Source of the DNA: DATJGR01 sp041739525
GTDB taxonomy: Bacteria; Pseudomonadota; Gammaproteobacteria; Pseudomonadales; Azotimanducaceae
Direction of reading: 5' to 3'
Assembly: GCA_041739525.1 (NCBI GenBank)
Contig: JBGSNQ010000062.1
Coordinates: 27,027 to 91,026, forward strand
DNA length: 64,000 nt
The notes beneath the pieces were generated by a model, which saw only the letters and a program-made list of their open reading frames with translations, did not search any database and had not been told where the DNA came from. Below, one piece after another: positions 35,259-44,691 of the stretch (position 1 is the first letter of the stretch; every line of letters starts with the position of its first letter). The translations under genes were made by a program, and so were the position numbers.

Positions 35259-36113
35259 TCAAACCTCGAACCGATATGCGCCGCCCGCTGCACGTTTGAT
35301 GCGCCCTGCGGTAGGCGTTGCGAAATGCGTACCGATCACGAGAACCGCCGACTCCGCGTACTTCGCCAACAATTCGTCCCGGGTGCGCACACCCTGCGCC
35401 TTGTCGAAGTCGGCCGAACTCGTCCAATCGGTACGCGCGATCTGACACGGATGGTGAATGCAGTCACCGGTGATCAACGCTTCGGCGCCTTGCGAGGTGA
35501 TGTGTACGCTGACATGGCCGGCAGTGTGGCCCGGCGTAGGTTCCAGCCGCACTTCGTCGCACAACATGTGTTCCATCGAAACGAAATCGACGAGACCCGC
35601 CTCGATCACGGGTCGTACGGAATCCGCCAGCACCGAACCGTATTGAGCATCTTCACCGTGTTCGTCCCAATAACGCCATTCTTGCTGCGCGATCAGATAG
35701 CGGGCATTCGGAAACGTTGGTTCCCAACGGCCGTCGACGAGCATCGTGTTCCAACCGACGTGATCGACATGCAGATGCGTGCACAGCACGGAATCGATCG
35801 ATTCGCGCGGATAACCGGCCGCGGCAAGATCCGATAGAAACGACGTTTGCAGATGGCTCCAGCTAGGGATGTTGCGTTCCTTGTCGTTGCCGATGCACGT
35901 ATCGACCACGATGCGTCGCGTGCCGGTGTCCACTACCAGCGCATGTATGCTCATGATCAACTTGCCTTGCTCGGTCATGAAGTGCGGCTTCAGCCATTCG
36001 ATGTCTCGACAGGCTTCTGGCGTTGCATCCGGCAAAATGAACCTGGTTCCACCGGCCACTTCTAGTTCGACGATTCGCGTGATCTTCACGCCGCCGATTT
36101 GCCATTGATTCAT
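35259..36113 (-). CDS. Metallo-beta-lactamase-fold hydrolase (AHL lactonase/quorum-quencher-like architecture)
   Basis: A 284-residue MBL-fold zinc hydrolase. The first metal motif is CTHLHVDHVGWN (HLHVDH near residues 110-115). GHTAGHVSVHI near 195-205 gives the third His, ALITGDCIHHP the bridging Asp, and VLVIGTHFATP the last His. The scheme resembles lactonase/parathion-hydrolase-like MBL proteins, but many other substrates occur. ATG 36113 with CGGAGCGCGTG upstream is chosen; the longer frame is not conserved-looking. It leads a two-gene unit with a GNAT protein and is divergent from the FATP-type synthetase (121 bases between start codons). Confidence 0.9.
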   Translation of the reverse strand: MNQWQIGGVKITRIVELEVAGGTRFILPDATPEACRDIEWLKPHFMTEQGKLIMSIHALVVDTGTRRIVVDTCIGNDKERNIPSWSHLQTSFLSDLAAAGYPRESIDSVLCTHLHVDHVGWNTMLVDGRWEPTFPNARYLIAQQEWRYWDEHGEDAQYGSVLADSVRPVIEAGLVDFVSMEHMLCDEVRLEPTPGHTAGHVSVHITSQGAEALITGDCIHHPCQIARTDWTSSADFDKAQGVRTRDELLAKYAESAVLVIGTHFATPTAGRIKRAAGGAYRFEV

Positions 36114-36234
36114 CACGCGCTCCGCCGTTGGAAGTCGTCGCAGCATCGCGAAACGACCGAACGCTGGCAATACGCTTGCTGTTGCAAATGCGCTCGCTTA
36201 AGGTCGCGGAGCCGTTTTCGATGGGGAGATTTGG

Positions 36235-38043
36235 ATGGGTGTGCGCGAATATTTTTCCACGTTCAAGGAGTTCGTCGGTCTGCTGCGCAATCGGAAGCAT
36301 CTCGCGCCCCGGCCGCTCGACACGCTCGATTCAGTCGGGCTGAAGGTGGAACAAACCGCTGAAAAGCTCGGCGACAGGACGATGCTCCTGTTCGAAGGTC
36401 GGCAGATCACGTGGCGCGAATTCAATGCCATGGCCAACCAGTTTGCCCACGCATTGAAAGCGCGCGGCATCGGTCATGGCGACATCGTCAGTTTGATGAT
36501 GGAAAACCGTATCGAGTTTCTCGCGTCGCTCATCGCCATCGTCAAAGTCGGCGCGGTGGCGTCACTGATCAACACCAACCTGCGCGGGCGGCCGCTGACA
36601 CATTGCATCTCCGTCACGCAGTCGAAAGCGTGGATATTCGGCGAAGAACTGAGCGACGCCGTCGCGGGCGTCAAAGCCGATCTGAACCTCGAGGAAGGTA
36701 GCGGATACCTCTTTGTAGCCGACGCGGCGAAGACGCGCGCTCCGAACTGGGCCGTGGACCTCAGCGCGGAAGCAGCCAATGCGTCTACTTCGAATCTGCC
36801 TGAAACGCAGCGAATCAAACTCGGCGACAACGCAACCTTCCTGTTCACCTCCGGAACCACCGGCTTGCCCAAGGCCGCGGTGGTTTCGCACCGGCGTTTT
36901 CTTGCGACCGGGCTCATGACGTGGAGGCTCGGGTTGAAAACCACCGAAGAGGATCGGTTGTACATCTGCCTGCCGCTATATCACGGCACCGGATTGATGG
37001 TCGGTTTCTGTTCTGCGGTGTGGTCGGGGTCTTCGATGTTCGTGCGTCGCAAGTTCTCGGCGTCGAACTTTCTGAAGGAGACGCGCGAATACGGTACGAC
37101 CTGTTTCGTCTACATCGGTGAACTCTGCCGCTACCTGGTGAACCAGCCGCCGCAACCCGACGACGCCGACAATCCCCTTCAGCGTGTCGTTGGCAACGGC
37201 TTGCGTCCCGACATCTGGATGGACTTCAAGAAGCGCTTCGGTATCAAGCGCATCACCGAGTTCTACGGCGCAAGCGAAGGCAACGTTGCGTTCATGAATC
37301 TGTTGAACAAAGACCGCACGATCGGCATGACCGCAAGCACGATCGCGCTGGTGCGTTACGACGTTGACGCCGACGAGATCATTCGCGATGCCGCGGGGCG
37401 TTGCGTGCCGGTGGCGGAAGGCGAACCGGGGTTGTTGCTCGCCGAAATCAACGCGACCCAGGTCTTCGAGGGCTATACCAACGCAGAAGCGACGCAGAAG
37501 AAGATCGTGCACAGCGTTTTGAAGGACGGCGATGCCTGGTTCAACTCCGGCGACCTCATTCGCCAGGTGGACGTCGGCTTCACGCTCGGACAGAAGCACT
37601 ATCAATTCGTCGATCGCGTCGGCGATACGTTTCGCTGGCGTTCGGAAAACGTATCGACGAACGAAGTCGGCGAGATCATCAACCAGCACCCGAACGTGCA
37701 GTTCTGCAACGTTTATGGTGTTTCGGTTCCGAACGCGGACGGCCGCGCAGGTATGGCGGCAATCACCTTGAAGTCCGGACTCAAACAAATCGACCTCGCG
37801 GACTTCTCCGCGTATGTCACGCGCGAATTGCCGAGTTATGCACGGCCGGTGTTCATCCGTATCCAGCCCGAAATGGAAGTGACCGGCACATTCAAGCTCA
37901 TGAAGGGCGATTTGCGGCGCGAGGGTTATGATCTCGCTGCCGTCAACGAGCCGTTGTACGTGATGAAGCCGGGCCAATCTGCCTACGAGCCGCTCGATCA
38001 GCAGTTTCTTTCGAAGATCCGTGCGGGTATGGCCGGATACTGA
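36235..38043 (+). CDS. Long/very-long-chain acyl-CoA synthetase (FATP/FadD6-like)
   Basis: A 602-residue AMP-forming acyl-CoA synthetase. Residues about 1-35 form an amphipathic N-terminal segment, as in FATP-type enzymes. The P-loop FLFTSGTTGLPKAAVV is near residues 202-217, the FYGASEGN template-like motif near 343-350, and FVDRVGDTFRWRSENVSTNEV is the FATP-specific block near 458-478. These match fatty-acid transport/activation proteins used for long-chain and steroid-side-chain-like acids. GGGGAG precedes ATG 36235. It is convergent with the Hsp70 gene (3 bases between stops). It may activate hydrophobic acids produced by the esterase and oxidoreductases nearby. Confidence 0.95.
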   Translation: MGVREYFSTFKEFVGLLRNRKHLAPRPLDTLDSVGLKVEQTAEKLGDRTMLLFEGRQITWREFNAMANQFAHALKARGIGHGDIVSLMMENRIEFLASLIAIVKVGAVASLINTNLRGRPLTHCISVTQSKAWIFGEELSDAVAGVKADLNLEEGSGYLFVADAAKTRAPNWAVDLSAEAANASTSNLPETQRIKLGDNATFLFTSGTTGLPKAAVVSHRRFLATGLMTWRLGLKTTEEDRLYICLPLYHGTGLMVGFCSAVWSGSSMFVRRKFSASNFLKETREYGTTCFVYIGELCRYLVNQPPQPDDADNPLQRVVGNGLRPDIWMDFKKRFGIKRITEFYGASEGNVAFMNLLNKDRTIGMTASTIALVRYDVDADEIIRDAAGRCVPVAEGEPGLLLAEINATQVFEGYTNAEATQKKIVHSVLKDGDAWFNSGDLIRQVDVGFTLGQKHYQFVDRVGDTFRWRSENVSTNEVGEIINQHPNVQFCNVYGVSVPNADGRAGMAAITLKSGLKQIDLADFSAYVTRELPSYARPVFIRIQPEMEVTGTFKLMKGDLRREGYDLAAVNEPLYVMKPGQSAYEPLDQQFLSKIRAGMAGY

Positions 38044-38046
38044 TCG

Positions 38047-39357
38047 CTAGCCAGTTCGAGCCGACCCGAACAAACGCTCCGACCACAACGCGAGCCCCTG
38101 CGTAACGCTCGCGAAGTGGTCGCTGTCAACGAACCGCGCTGCCGGGAATTTGCGCTCCAGATAACCGCGAACGATGGTCGCGCGTGCCATTCCGCCCGTC
38201 AGATAGATGACGTCCGGCTCGCGCCCGGCGCTCGCCACCGACTCCGTGACCAGGCCTTCCAGATGCACGAGCAGGCGCTCGCACGCTTGTGCGAAGACCC
38301 GACGGTCCGTCATTCCGCATAGGCCCTGTTCGAGGTAGGCGAGATCGATGTCCGTCTGCTCCGCATCCGACAGTGAAACCTTTGCGAGTTCGGCGCTGCG
38401 CACGATGCGATAGGTCAGGCGCTCCGTTTGCACGGACCTCAATCGACCGATGCGATCGGGAAACTGCGCTTCGGCAACCAGACGATCGAGCCGTTCCAAC
38501 GTGCGGCGCGAATAGAAACGTTGCTGCGCGTTGACGTCGTTCGTGGAAACCGCGTCGACGAAGTACGTGTTCGGTATCGGCAGACCCGACGCCAACTCGT
38601 CCTCATACCCCAACAAGCCCATTACGGCGCGCAGGGCAAGCAGCTGGTCGTAGTCGTTGCCGCCGATACGTTCTCCGGCGTGCCCGAGTATGTCGGCATT
38701 GCGTTCGATCGATGATCGGCGCTTCGGCCCCACACGCACAAACGAGCAATCCGTGGTGCCCCCGCCGATGTCGAGTACCAGCACACACTCCTCGTGATCG
38801 AGGCGCGCTTCGTATTCCATCGCCGCAGCCATCGGCTCAAACAGAAACTCGACCCGCTTGAAGCCCGCTTCGAGCGCCGACTCGACCAACATCTCGAGCG
38901 CATTGCGATTTTCTTCCTCGCCGCCTGCACCCTGAAAGTTGATAGGCCTTCCGATCACCACTTCGTCGACCGACCCACCGGAAGCTCTGTCCGCGTGCCG
39001 TTTCACGTTGGCCATCATCGCGGTGACGACACCTACGAACCGCGCCCGGATTTCGTCGCTGAGACCCCTGGCCCCGAGGAAGCTCTTGGGACTCTTGATG
39101 AAGTAGCCGGCTGAAGGAGCTTCAAGGTACGCCGCGAGTGCCGCGCGGCCGAAGCGCAGTTCGTGAAACGATCGTGTCGTTACGTCGAGCCCGCGGATAT
39201 CGGCAACCGAGCGTTCCAACTGCAACTGTGGGCGCGGCGCGTACAGGGTCGACGGAATCAGTGGGTCGCCGTCTTCGAGCGGTACCAGCCGCACCTTGCC
39301 GTTCTGCACGAGACCGATGGAACAGTTGGACGTACCGTAGTCGAAGCCGGCAAACAT
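38047..39357 (-). CDS. Hsp70-family (YegD-like) ATPase
   Basis: A 436-residue actin/Hsp70-fold protein of the YegD type: ATPase part only, without the substrate-binding domain. The phosphate-1 loop is FDYGTSNCSIGL near residues 4-15, VLDIGGGTTDCSFV near 195-208 is the phosphate-2 motif, and VIYLTGGMARATIV near 380-393 is the adenosine motif. A KSPKSFLG segment precedes the variable loop. The role of YegD-like proteins is poorly defined; a chaperone-like or regulatory ATPase role is inferred. It is convergent with the FATP gene and follows the terminator of the upstream small gene, so its promoter lies between 39358 and 39434. Confidence 0.88.
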   Translation of the reverse strand: MFAGFDYGTSNCSIGLVQNGKVRLVPLEDGDPLIPSTLYAPRPQLQLERSVADIRGLDVTTRSFHELRFGRAALAAYLEAPSAGYFIKSPKSFLGARGLSDEIRARFVGVVTAMMANVKRHADRASGGSVDEVVIGRPINFQGAGGEEENRNALEMLVESALEAGFKRVEFLFEPMAAAMEYEARLDHEECVLVLDIGGGTTDCSFVRVGPKRRSSIERNADILGHAGERIGGNDYDQLLALRAVMGLLGYEDELASGLPIPNTYFVDAVSTNDVNAQQRFYSRRTLERLDRLVAEAQFPDRIGRLRSVQTERLTYRIVRSAELAKVSLSDAEQTDIDLAYLEQGLCGMTDRRVFAQACERLLVHLEGLVTESVASAGREPDVIYLTGGMARATIVRGYLERKFPAARFVDSDHFASVTQGLALWSERLFGSARTG

Positions 39358-39434
39358 CTCTCACTCCGCAGGTTCACGAGAGCGTTTCGCGGTGGGTTCC
39401 GCGGGGCGCGGCAGTTTACACGAAGGGAGAGAGT

Positions 39435-39458
39435 CGGGGCGGCCGAACGGCCGCCCCG
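39435..39458 (-). terminator. Hairpin after the secreted His/Asp-rich gene
   Basis: CGGGGCGGCC (39435-39444) and GGCCGCCCCG (39449-39458) pair perfectly around a GAAC loop, 7 bases past the stop of the minus-strand 119-aa gene. The T-run is poor, but position and strength favour a terminator. Confidence 0.65.
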
Positions 39459-39465
39459 GTTAGGA

Positions 39466-39825
39466 TCAACGGCGCCAATTACCATGGTCGTCATTGTGAC
39501 GGTCGTCACGATGATCGTCGCGACGGCCATCGCGATCCGACCAACCGTTGCGGCCATGGCCGCTCCAGTTACGGGAGTAACCGTGGTAGCCGGGCCGGTA
39601 GTAGGCGTACGGCGGCGCCCACCGATACGCCGGTGCCCACCGATACGCAGGGTAGTAGCGAGGTGCCACGTAACGCAGCGGGTACGTGTACCGAACCACG
39701 GGCGGCGGCGCGGATCGGTAGCCGTTGTCCCGGGCGCCAGGGCCGCGGTAGTCGGATGCACACGCGCCGACCGACGTCAGCGCGGCGGCGCCGATAATCG
39801 CGATTGCCAGGACTTTCTTGAACAT
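39466..39825 (-). CDS. Secreted Tyr/Pro- and Asp/Arg/His-rich small protein
   Basis: A 119-residue protein with a signal peptide (MFKKVLAIAIIGAAALTSVG, then ACA). The mature part has a tyrosine/proline/tryptophan-rich repeat (YPAYRWAPAYRWAPPYAYY) followed by a Asp/Arg/His/Asn-rich tail (DRDGRRDDHRDDRHNDDHG). No domain is recognised. A metal-binding or surface-adhesive role is possible from composition only. AAGGAG abuts the first ATG, so the second ATG (39825) with normal spacing is preferred. A possible promoter lies upstream (TTCATA and TATCTA, 17 bases apart, read on the minus strand near 39861-39889). It has its own terminator. Confidence 0.7.
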   Translation of the reverse strand: MFKKVLAIAIIGAAALTSVGACASDYRGPGARDNGYRSAPPPVVRYTYPLRYVAPRYYPAYRWAPAYRWAPPYAYYRPGYHGYSRNWSGHGRNGWSDRDGRRDDHRDDRHNDDHGNWRR

Positions 39826-39980
39826 TGCCATCTCCTTGATGTGATGTGGCGATGTTCACTCTAGATAGGGCGTGCTGAACGCAATATGAACGCGTAGTGT
39901 CAATGAATAGGCATGATCTTTTGCCCGCTTTGCCGGACGGCACGATCAACCAACGAAATTGATAAGGGGCGCGGCGGGCG

Positions 39981-40856
39981 TTAAGCGGCCTGGAGATTCC
40001 CGGCGAGTTCCGCGAACTTGTCGAGCAACGGTATAACCGTATCGGAATCCGCCGGTGGTAGCCCGAACACCAGCCGGTTGAAGCCGAAACCGATCAACTC
40101 TTCGATGCGGCGTTGATTCGGCGGCACGCCGAACATCGAGAACTGCGGCGTTCCGCTGCGGCCCGCGGCACGCCATGCTTCGTTCGTTTTGCGAACACCT
40201 TCCCGGTAGTCGATCCCACCCGACGCCTGAGCACGCGCCGCGTCCTGAAAGATCGGCATCCATCCGTCGCAATATTCCGCGATGCGTTGCCAGCTCCAAC
40301 GTGACGACGCGCCGAGCAATACCGGCGGTCCGCCCTTCTGCGCCGGCTTCGGATACGACCAGATCGGATCGAAGTCCACGAACTCGCCGTGATACTCGGC
40401 GGACTCGTCGCTCCAGATGCGTCGCATCGCCAGCACGCGCTCGCGCGTCACTTTCCAGCGTGTGTTGAATGCCACGCCGTGATTCGCCATTTCTTCGACA
40501 TTCCACCCCGCGCCGATGCCCAGCACGACACGACCGCCCGATAGCAGGTCGAGAGAAGCGACCTGCTTCGCCATCAGAATCGGGTCGCGTTCGGTAACGA
40601 GACAGATGCCGGTTGCAAGTTTGATCGACCTGGTAACGGCCGCAGCGGCGGTGAGCGCCACAAATGGATCGTGCGTGTGCGCGTACTCGCGTGGCAGCTC
40701 CGCGCCGCCCGGCCATGGCGTTTTCCGGCTGGCCGGGATGTGCGTGTGCTCGGGAAAGAAGACCGACTCGAATCCGCGCGCTTCCGCTTCCGATGCGAGC
40801 ACGTGTGGTGCAATCGCATAGTCGGTCGGAAACATCAGAACGCCGAAATCGGTCAT
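39981..40856 (-). CDS. LLM-class F420-dependent oxidoreductase (TIGR03619-like)
   Basis: A 291-residue luciferase-like enzyme related to the one at 15037. It has EARGFESVFFPEHTHIP near residues 24-40, IKLATGICLVTERDPILMAKQ and the hallmark LSGGRVVLGIGAGWNVEEM near 103-121. GRSGTPQFSMFGVPP and an arginine-rich segment form the C-terminal domain. ATG 40856 is chosen; a 20-codon extension overlaps the upstream gene. It follows the small periplasmic protein gene by 5 bases and is last in a minus-strand run. Likely uses F420H2 (family knowledge); substrate unknown. Confidence 0.9.
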   Translation of the reverse strand: MTDFGVLMFPTDYAIAPHVLASEAEARGFESVFFPEHTHIPASRKTPWPGGAELPREYAHTHDPFVALTAAAAVTRSIKLATGICLVTERDPILMAKQVASLDLLSGGRVVLGIGAGWNVEEMANHGVAFNTRWKVTRERVLAMRRIWSDESAEYHGEFVDFDPIWSYPKPAQKGGPPVLLGASSRWSWQRIAEYCDGWMPIFQDAARAQASGGIDYREGVRKTNEAWRAAGRSGTPQFSMFGVPPNQRRIEELIGFGFNRLVFGLPPADSDTVIPLLDKFAELAGNLQAA

Positions 40857-40861
40857 GGCGA

Positions 40862-41269
40862 CTAAGGATTCAGGCTGGTGCGAAGGACCTTCTTGTACTC
40901 CTCGTACGCGGGCCACTGTTCCTTGGTCAGGATCTTGTGGACCTGATCATCCATCTTGCGCACCAGGCCGTTGTTCTTGCTTCGGATGGTCATGTCTACA
41001 TTCGGTGCGCCGACCTTCATGACCTTCTGAATCATCGCGAAATAGTCCGTCACGTATTCGCCGACCACCTTATTGAACTCCGGCTTTTGCGCATCGGTCA
41101 TGTTGATGGCTACCGCGGCCTTCAGGACGTCGGTACTCATCCAGGGCGGCAGTTGCACGGGGGCAGCCGGCGCAGCGCCGGCCGCGGGGGCCGCGTCCTC
41201 CGCAATCGCAAACGAGCCGACAAGAGCCAAGGCGAAAACTGCAACGCTCATCGCAAGACGTGACACCAC
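40862..41269 (-). CDS. Small periplasmic helical protein, unrecognised (Spy/LTXXQ-like features)
   Basis: A 135-residue exported protein. Double GTG starts at 41269/41266 follow a GAAGAGGG site and open a signal peptide with core LAMSVAVFALALVGSFAIAE; a later ATG at 41251 is also possible. The mature part has an alanine/proline linker, then helices with a LTKEQWPAYEEYKKVLR motif resembling the LTxxQ motif of Spy/CpxP-like periplasmic chaperones. The match is weak. It lies 100 bases downstream of the lytic transglycosylase and 5 bases upstream of an LLM gene. Confidence 0.62.
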   Translation of the reverse strand: MVSRLAMSVAVFALALVGSFAIAEDAAPAAGAAPAAPVQLPPWMSTDVLKAAVAINMTDAQKPEFNKVVGEYVTDYFAMIQKVMKVGAPNVDMTIRSKNNGLVRKMDDQVHKILTKEQWPAYEEYKKVLRTSLNP

Positions 41270-41369
41270 AACGAAACCCTCTTCCCAGATAAGGCCGTAC
41301 AGCCTACCAGAGGAGTGTCGAAGGGGAGAACTGAAGTGGGCCGCCTTCTCGGCGGCTCCACGCGGAGGG

Positions 41370-42062
41370 TTAGAGAATGGTCTTCGAGAAGCGAGTGACG
41401 TGCCGATCGATCGCACGCGCGTAGCGCATGCCGACGTCCTGGTAGTAGGCGTCCTCACGCTGGTTCTTCATGCCCACGTTGTAGGCCGAAAGCGCGCACT
41501 GTTCCGAGCCGCACAGATCGCGATAGTGGGCCAGGATCTGGGCACCGCAGTAGATGTTCTCCGCCGGATCGGCCAGATTCGCACTGCCACAGAAGCGATC
41601 CCAATACGGTTTGACCTGCGCCGGTCCTATTGCACCCATGTGCGACGTCACTTCCTTCCGGAACGAACTCTCTATGAACACCACGCTCGCCAGCAATTCA
41701 GGAGAGAGACCCTGCCGCGTGGACGCCTCGAGAATCCAGCCCGAAAACTCCGTGGCAGTCGCCCGGCGGATGCCGAACGCCTTGTGGAGCCGTTGCGCAA
41801 AGTGGCTCATCTCGTCGTTCCAAGGCGACTGGGCAGCGATTGCCGCAGGAACGGCAAAGGAGGAGCGTTCGACGCCACGGTCGCCCGCCAGTAGCACCAC
41901 CGCGGAACAGGTCACCGACGCGAACGCGAGCATCGCCACCTGCGCCCGGATCAATACCGGAATACCCGCCAACGCTTTTCGAATCCCTACGCTCAAACGT
42001 TTGCCTACGGTGTTTCTAACAACACGGTTTCGCACGTTTTGGATCCCCCTCGACTGCGGCAT
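41370..42062 (-). CDS. Lytic transglycosylase (SLT domain)
   Basis: A 230-residue peptidoglycan-cleaving enzyme. A hydrophobic segment (VLIRAQVAMLAFASVTCSAVV near residues 36-56) likely exports or anchors it. The SLT domain has LASVVFIESSFRKEV with the catalytic Glu in ESSF, GAIGPAQVKPYW, and the downstream ALSAYNVGMKN motif. It would trim periplasmic glycan strands. The start ATG 42062 lacks a strong ribosome site, so an inner start is possible. It is first of a minus-strand run with the small periplasmic protein and an LLM gene. Confidence 0.9.
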   Translation of the reverse strand: MPQSRGIQNVRNRVVRNTVGKRLSVGIRKALAGIPVLIRAQVAMLAFASVTCSAVVLLAGDRGVERSSFAVPAAIAAQSPWNDEMSHFAQRLHKAFGIRRATATEFSGWILEASTRQGLSPELLASVVFIESSFRKEVTSHMGAIGPAQVKPYWDRFCGSANLADPAENIYCGAQILAHYRDLCGSEQCALSAYNVGMKNQREDAYYQDVGMRYARAIDRHVTRFSKTIL

Positions 42063-42348
42063 TCTATATGCACTGCGACACTGAATGAACCGCAGCCTAG
42101 CCAGCAGGGAGGGGTCAAACTGTTGCTGCGATGTAACGTAACGGCCAAAAGTGAAGAGACGCTAACCGGGAGAACCACTGACTGCCGGCATTCGACGTAT
42201 GCGATCCATTAGCAGACCCTCAACGATGCAAAACGGGTCTAAGACACTGCGGGGTCAAACCGATTTTGTTTTGCGTCGCAGCAATCTAGATAGGCGGCCG
42301 AAGCCATTGATTTTCCACGTCCCACACCGAATCGCGGAAATCGATCAA

Positions 42349-44691
42349 TCAGATGTGTCGCGCTGTGAGCATCGTGTCGAAGCGGGTCAGGCGCGTCATC
42401 ACTCGCCCGTAGACCGAGGCTGGCGGGTAATCGCCGGATTCGCTCATCGTCCCCGCCGGCATACCGGTGAACAACTCGATCGCCTCCTCCACCCGCACCA
42501 CGCTATATAGGTGGAAGGAGCCGGCGGCCACCGCGTCGCGGACCTCGTCCCGCAGCACCAGGTTCGCTTCGTTCTGCAGCGGCAGCACGACGCCCTGCGA
42601 CCCTGTCAGCGGACCCAGGGACTGGCACGCCGCGAAAAATCCTTCGATCTTGTGGTGAGCGCCACCTATGACCTGCGCTTCACCCAACTGGTTGACCGAG
42701 CCGGTGATCGCAAGATCCTGGCGGATTGGAACGTCCGCCAGTTCGGAGACGATGGCGATGTACTCCGCCATCGACGCGCTGTCGCCTTCGATTCCCCCGT
42801 ACATCTGCTCGAAGGTGACGCTGCAGTCGAACGAGAGAGGGAACCTGTTCGCGAAGTAGCGCATCAGCAGACCCTGCAACGTCATGCTGCCTTTCTGCTG
42901 GATTGGCCCGCTCATCGCCACCAGTCGCTCGATGCTGATCACGCCCCGACGGCCCACGGAGGAACGCGCGGTGATTCGCGCGGGCGAGCCGAATACGTGA
43001 TCTCCCGCCGACTGGACGGTGAGACCGTTGATCTGCCCCACCACCGCGCCGCTTGCCTGAATCAGGACCGTACCGTCACCAATCGCGCGCTGGACGCGGT
43101 CTTCCACCTGGCCGTTTCGCTCCCGCCGCAACCTCACCGCGGCCCGAATGTGCTCGCACGTCAGCGCCACGCCGGGATAGAGCTTCGACGCCTCTATCAT
43201 CACGTCGGTGATCAACTCGAAGCGCGCCGTCAGCCGATCGCGATGCTCCGCCCATCTCGAGGCCATGCCCAGCAGCCGCGCGATGCCGTCGTGGGTGACC
43301 TCGATGCCGTTGCGGCGCGCATTCACGGTAATCAAGCCGGCGTACCGACACAGATTGTCGCGCGTTGCGTCGGCCGTCGGTTCGATCTCGGCCTTCACCT
43401 TGAAGTAAACCTGGAACTCGGGGTCTTGTGCGAAGAACACGTAGTACCACTGCGGCGCGCCGACCACGATCACCTTGAAGTCGAGCTTCACCGGCGCCGG
43501 CTTCGGTGCACCGGCGAGCGGCGGCGCATTGGCCCGATAGAACTCCTCGATACGAATTTCTCCGTCGCGGAGCGCGCCTTTCAGGAACGCCCACAGCGAC
43601 AGGTCGCGCACAAACGCTTCCGCGCGCAGGATCAACACCCCGCCGTTCGCGCGGTGCAGCGCACCGGGGCGAATCAACGTTACGTCGGTGTCGAGGCCGC
43701 CACCCGGTAGCTGGCGATACTCGATGAAACCGAACAGATTCTCGTAGGTCGGATTGTGTTCGCAGACGACCGGTGGATGCGTCTCCCGGCTTCGGTCCAC
43801 CAGCAGGTTGACCGAGTACCGCCGTTCCCCGCGCTCGGTACGCGGCGCCACCACGCCGTCTTCGCTGGTGAGCAGCATCTCATGGTGTTCGACGAGATCG
43901 CGCCGCAACCCATCGATCCACTCCGTCAGTTGGGCAAACGTATTGAATCGATCGCGCAAGCCCCCCAACAAACCCTCTGTGGCGCGCGCTGCCACGTCGC
44001 GGTTGAACCCCTTCAGCGTTTCGAAGAACTGGCGCTGGAAGCGCGCGGCGTCGCGATTGATCTCCGCCATCCGTTCGATGAGCAGCCGGCTGCGCTCTTC
44101 CAGCTGCGCGCGCTGGTCGGGCGGCAACATGTTGAGCGGCATTGGATTGCCGTCTTCCCCGATCGCCGCGGCAACGGCACCTTGCGGCGTGTTGATGATC
44201 GACAGTCGTGCGGCGTTCGCATCCGCTTCCAGCGCGTTCAGCTGACTCTGAATTTGCGCGTCGTTCTGCGCCCGCAAGTTGGTCGCCTGCCGCTGATACG
44301 ACTCACTGCCGAACGCAGCCGCAAGCTCCCGTGCGAGTGCAGGGATCATTTCCTCGACTGCCGACTTGAAGCGTCTGCCGGTTCCGGCCGGCAGCCGGAT
44401 CGGACGCGGCGTCGACGGTGCTTCGAAATCGACGACGTAGATCCAGTCGCTGGCCGGAGGGCGCCCGTGTGCCCACGCTTCTACGAATTCGCGCGTCGCG
44501 GTCATACGACCGCTGCGGTCGAGACCAAGGACATACACGTTGTGATCGTTGCCGGGTGTGTCGAGCCCGAACTGGAGCGCCTGCCCTGCCCGCGCGTGAC
44601 TCGACAGGTCGAACACGCTGACGCCGTTCGCCGGCTCGAATGAATATTCGGGAATCCCGACGGCCTCGGCCGCGAGTTCCTTCACCGGCAT
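42349..44691 (-). CDS. Lon-like ATP-dependent protease (LonB/YcbZ-type, AAA_32 + Lon_C)
   Basis: A 780-residue cytoplasmic protease. The N-terminal AAA-type region has a degenerate P-loop (VYVLGLDRSGR near residues 56-66), usual in this subfamily. A long coiled-coil-like insertion (about 130-250) follows, then the AAA core with RANGGVLILRAEAF. The C-terminal Lon protease domain has the catalytic dyad Ser638 (GGIEGDSASM) and Lys681 (GGAHHKIEGFF), with the same 43-residue spacing as E. coli Lon. ATG 44691 overlaps the PPOX gene stop as ATGA, so the two are translationally coupled. It is third in an LLM-LLM-PPOX-Lon chain, an unusual partner for redox enzymes. Confidence 0.93.
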   Translation of the reverse strand: MPVKELAAEAVGIPEYSFEPANGVSVFDLSSHARAGQALQFGLDTPGNDHNVYVLGLDRSGRMTATREFVEAWAHGRPPASDWIYVVDFEAPSTPRPIRLPAGTGRRFKSAVEEMIPALARELAAAFGSESYQRQATNLRAQNDAQIQSQLNALEADANAARLSIINTPQGAVAAAIGEDGNPMPLNMLPPDQRAQLEERSRLLIERMAEINRDAARFQRQFFETLKGFNRDVAARATEGLLGGLRDRFNTFAQLTEWIDGLRRDLVEHHEMLLTSEDGVVAPRTERGERRYSVNLLVDRSRETHPPVVCEHNPTYENLFGFIEYRQLPGGGLDTDVTLIRPGALHRANGGVLILRAEAFVRDLSLWAFLKGALRDGEIRIEEFYRANAPPLAGAPKPAPVKLDFKVIVVGAPQWYYVFFAQDPEFQVYFKVKAEIEPTADATRDNLCRYAGLITVNARRNGIEVTHDGIARLLGMASRWAEHRDRLTARFELITDVMIEASKLYPGVALTCEHIRAAVRLRRERNGQVEDRVQRAIGDGTVLIQASGAVVGQINGLTVQSAGDHVFGSPARITARSSVGRRGVISIERLVAMSGPIQQKGSMTLQGLLMRYFANRFPLSFDCSVTFEQMYGGIEGDSASMAEYIAIVSELADVPIRQDLAITGSVNQLGEAQVIGGAHHKIEGFFAACQSLGPLTGSQGVVLPLQNEANLVLRDEVRDAVAAGSFHLYSVVRVEEAIELFTGMPAGTMSESGDYPPASVYGRVMTRLTRFDTMLTARHI

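Noticed and set aside
42063..42348. Two near copies of GGGGTCAAAC (near 42110 and 42250) as a possible mobile-element scar
   Set aside because: They are only about ten bases long, in the same orientation, with no inverted ends or transposase remnant.
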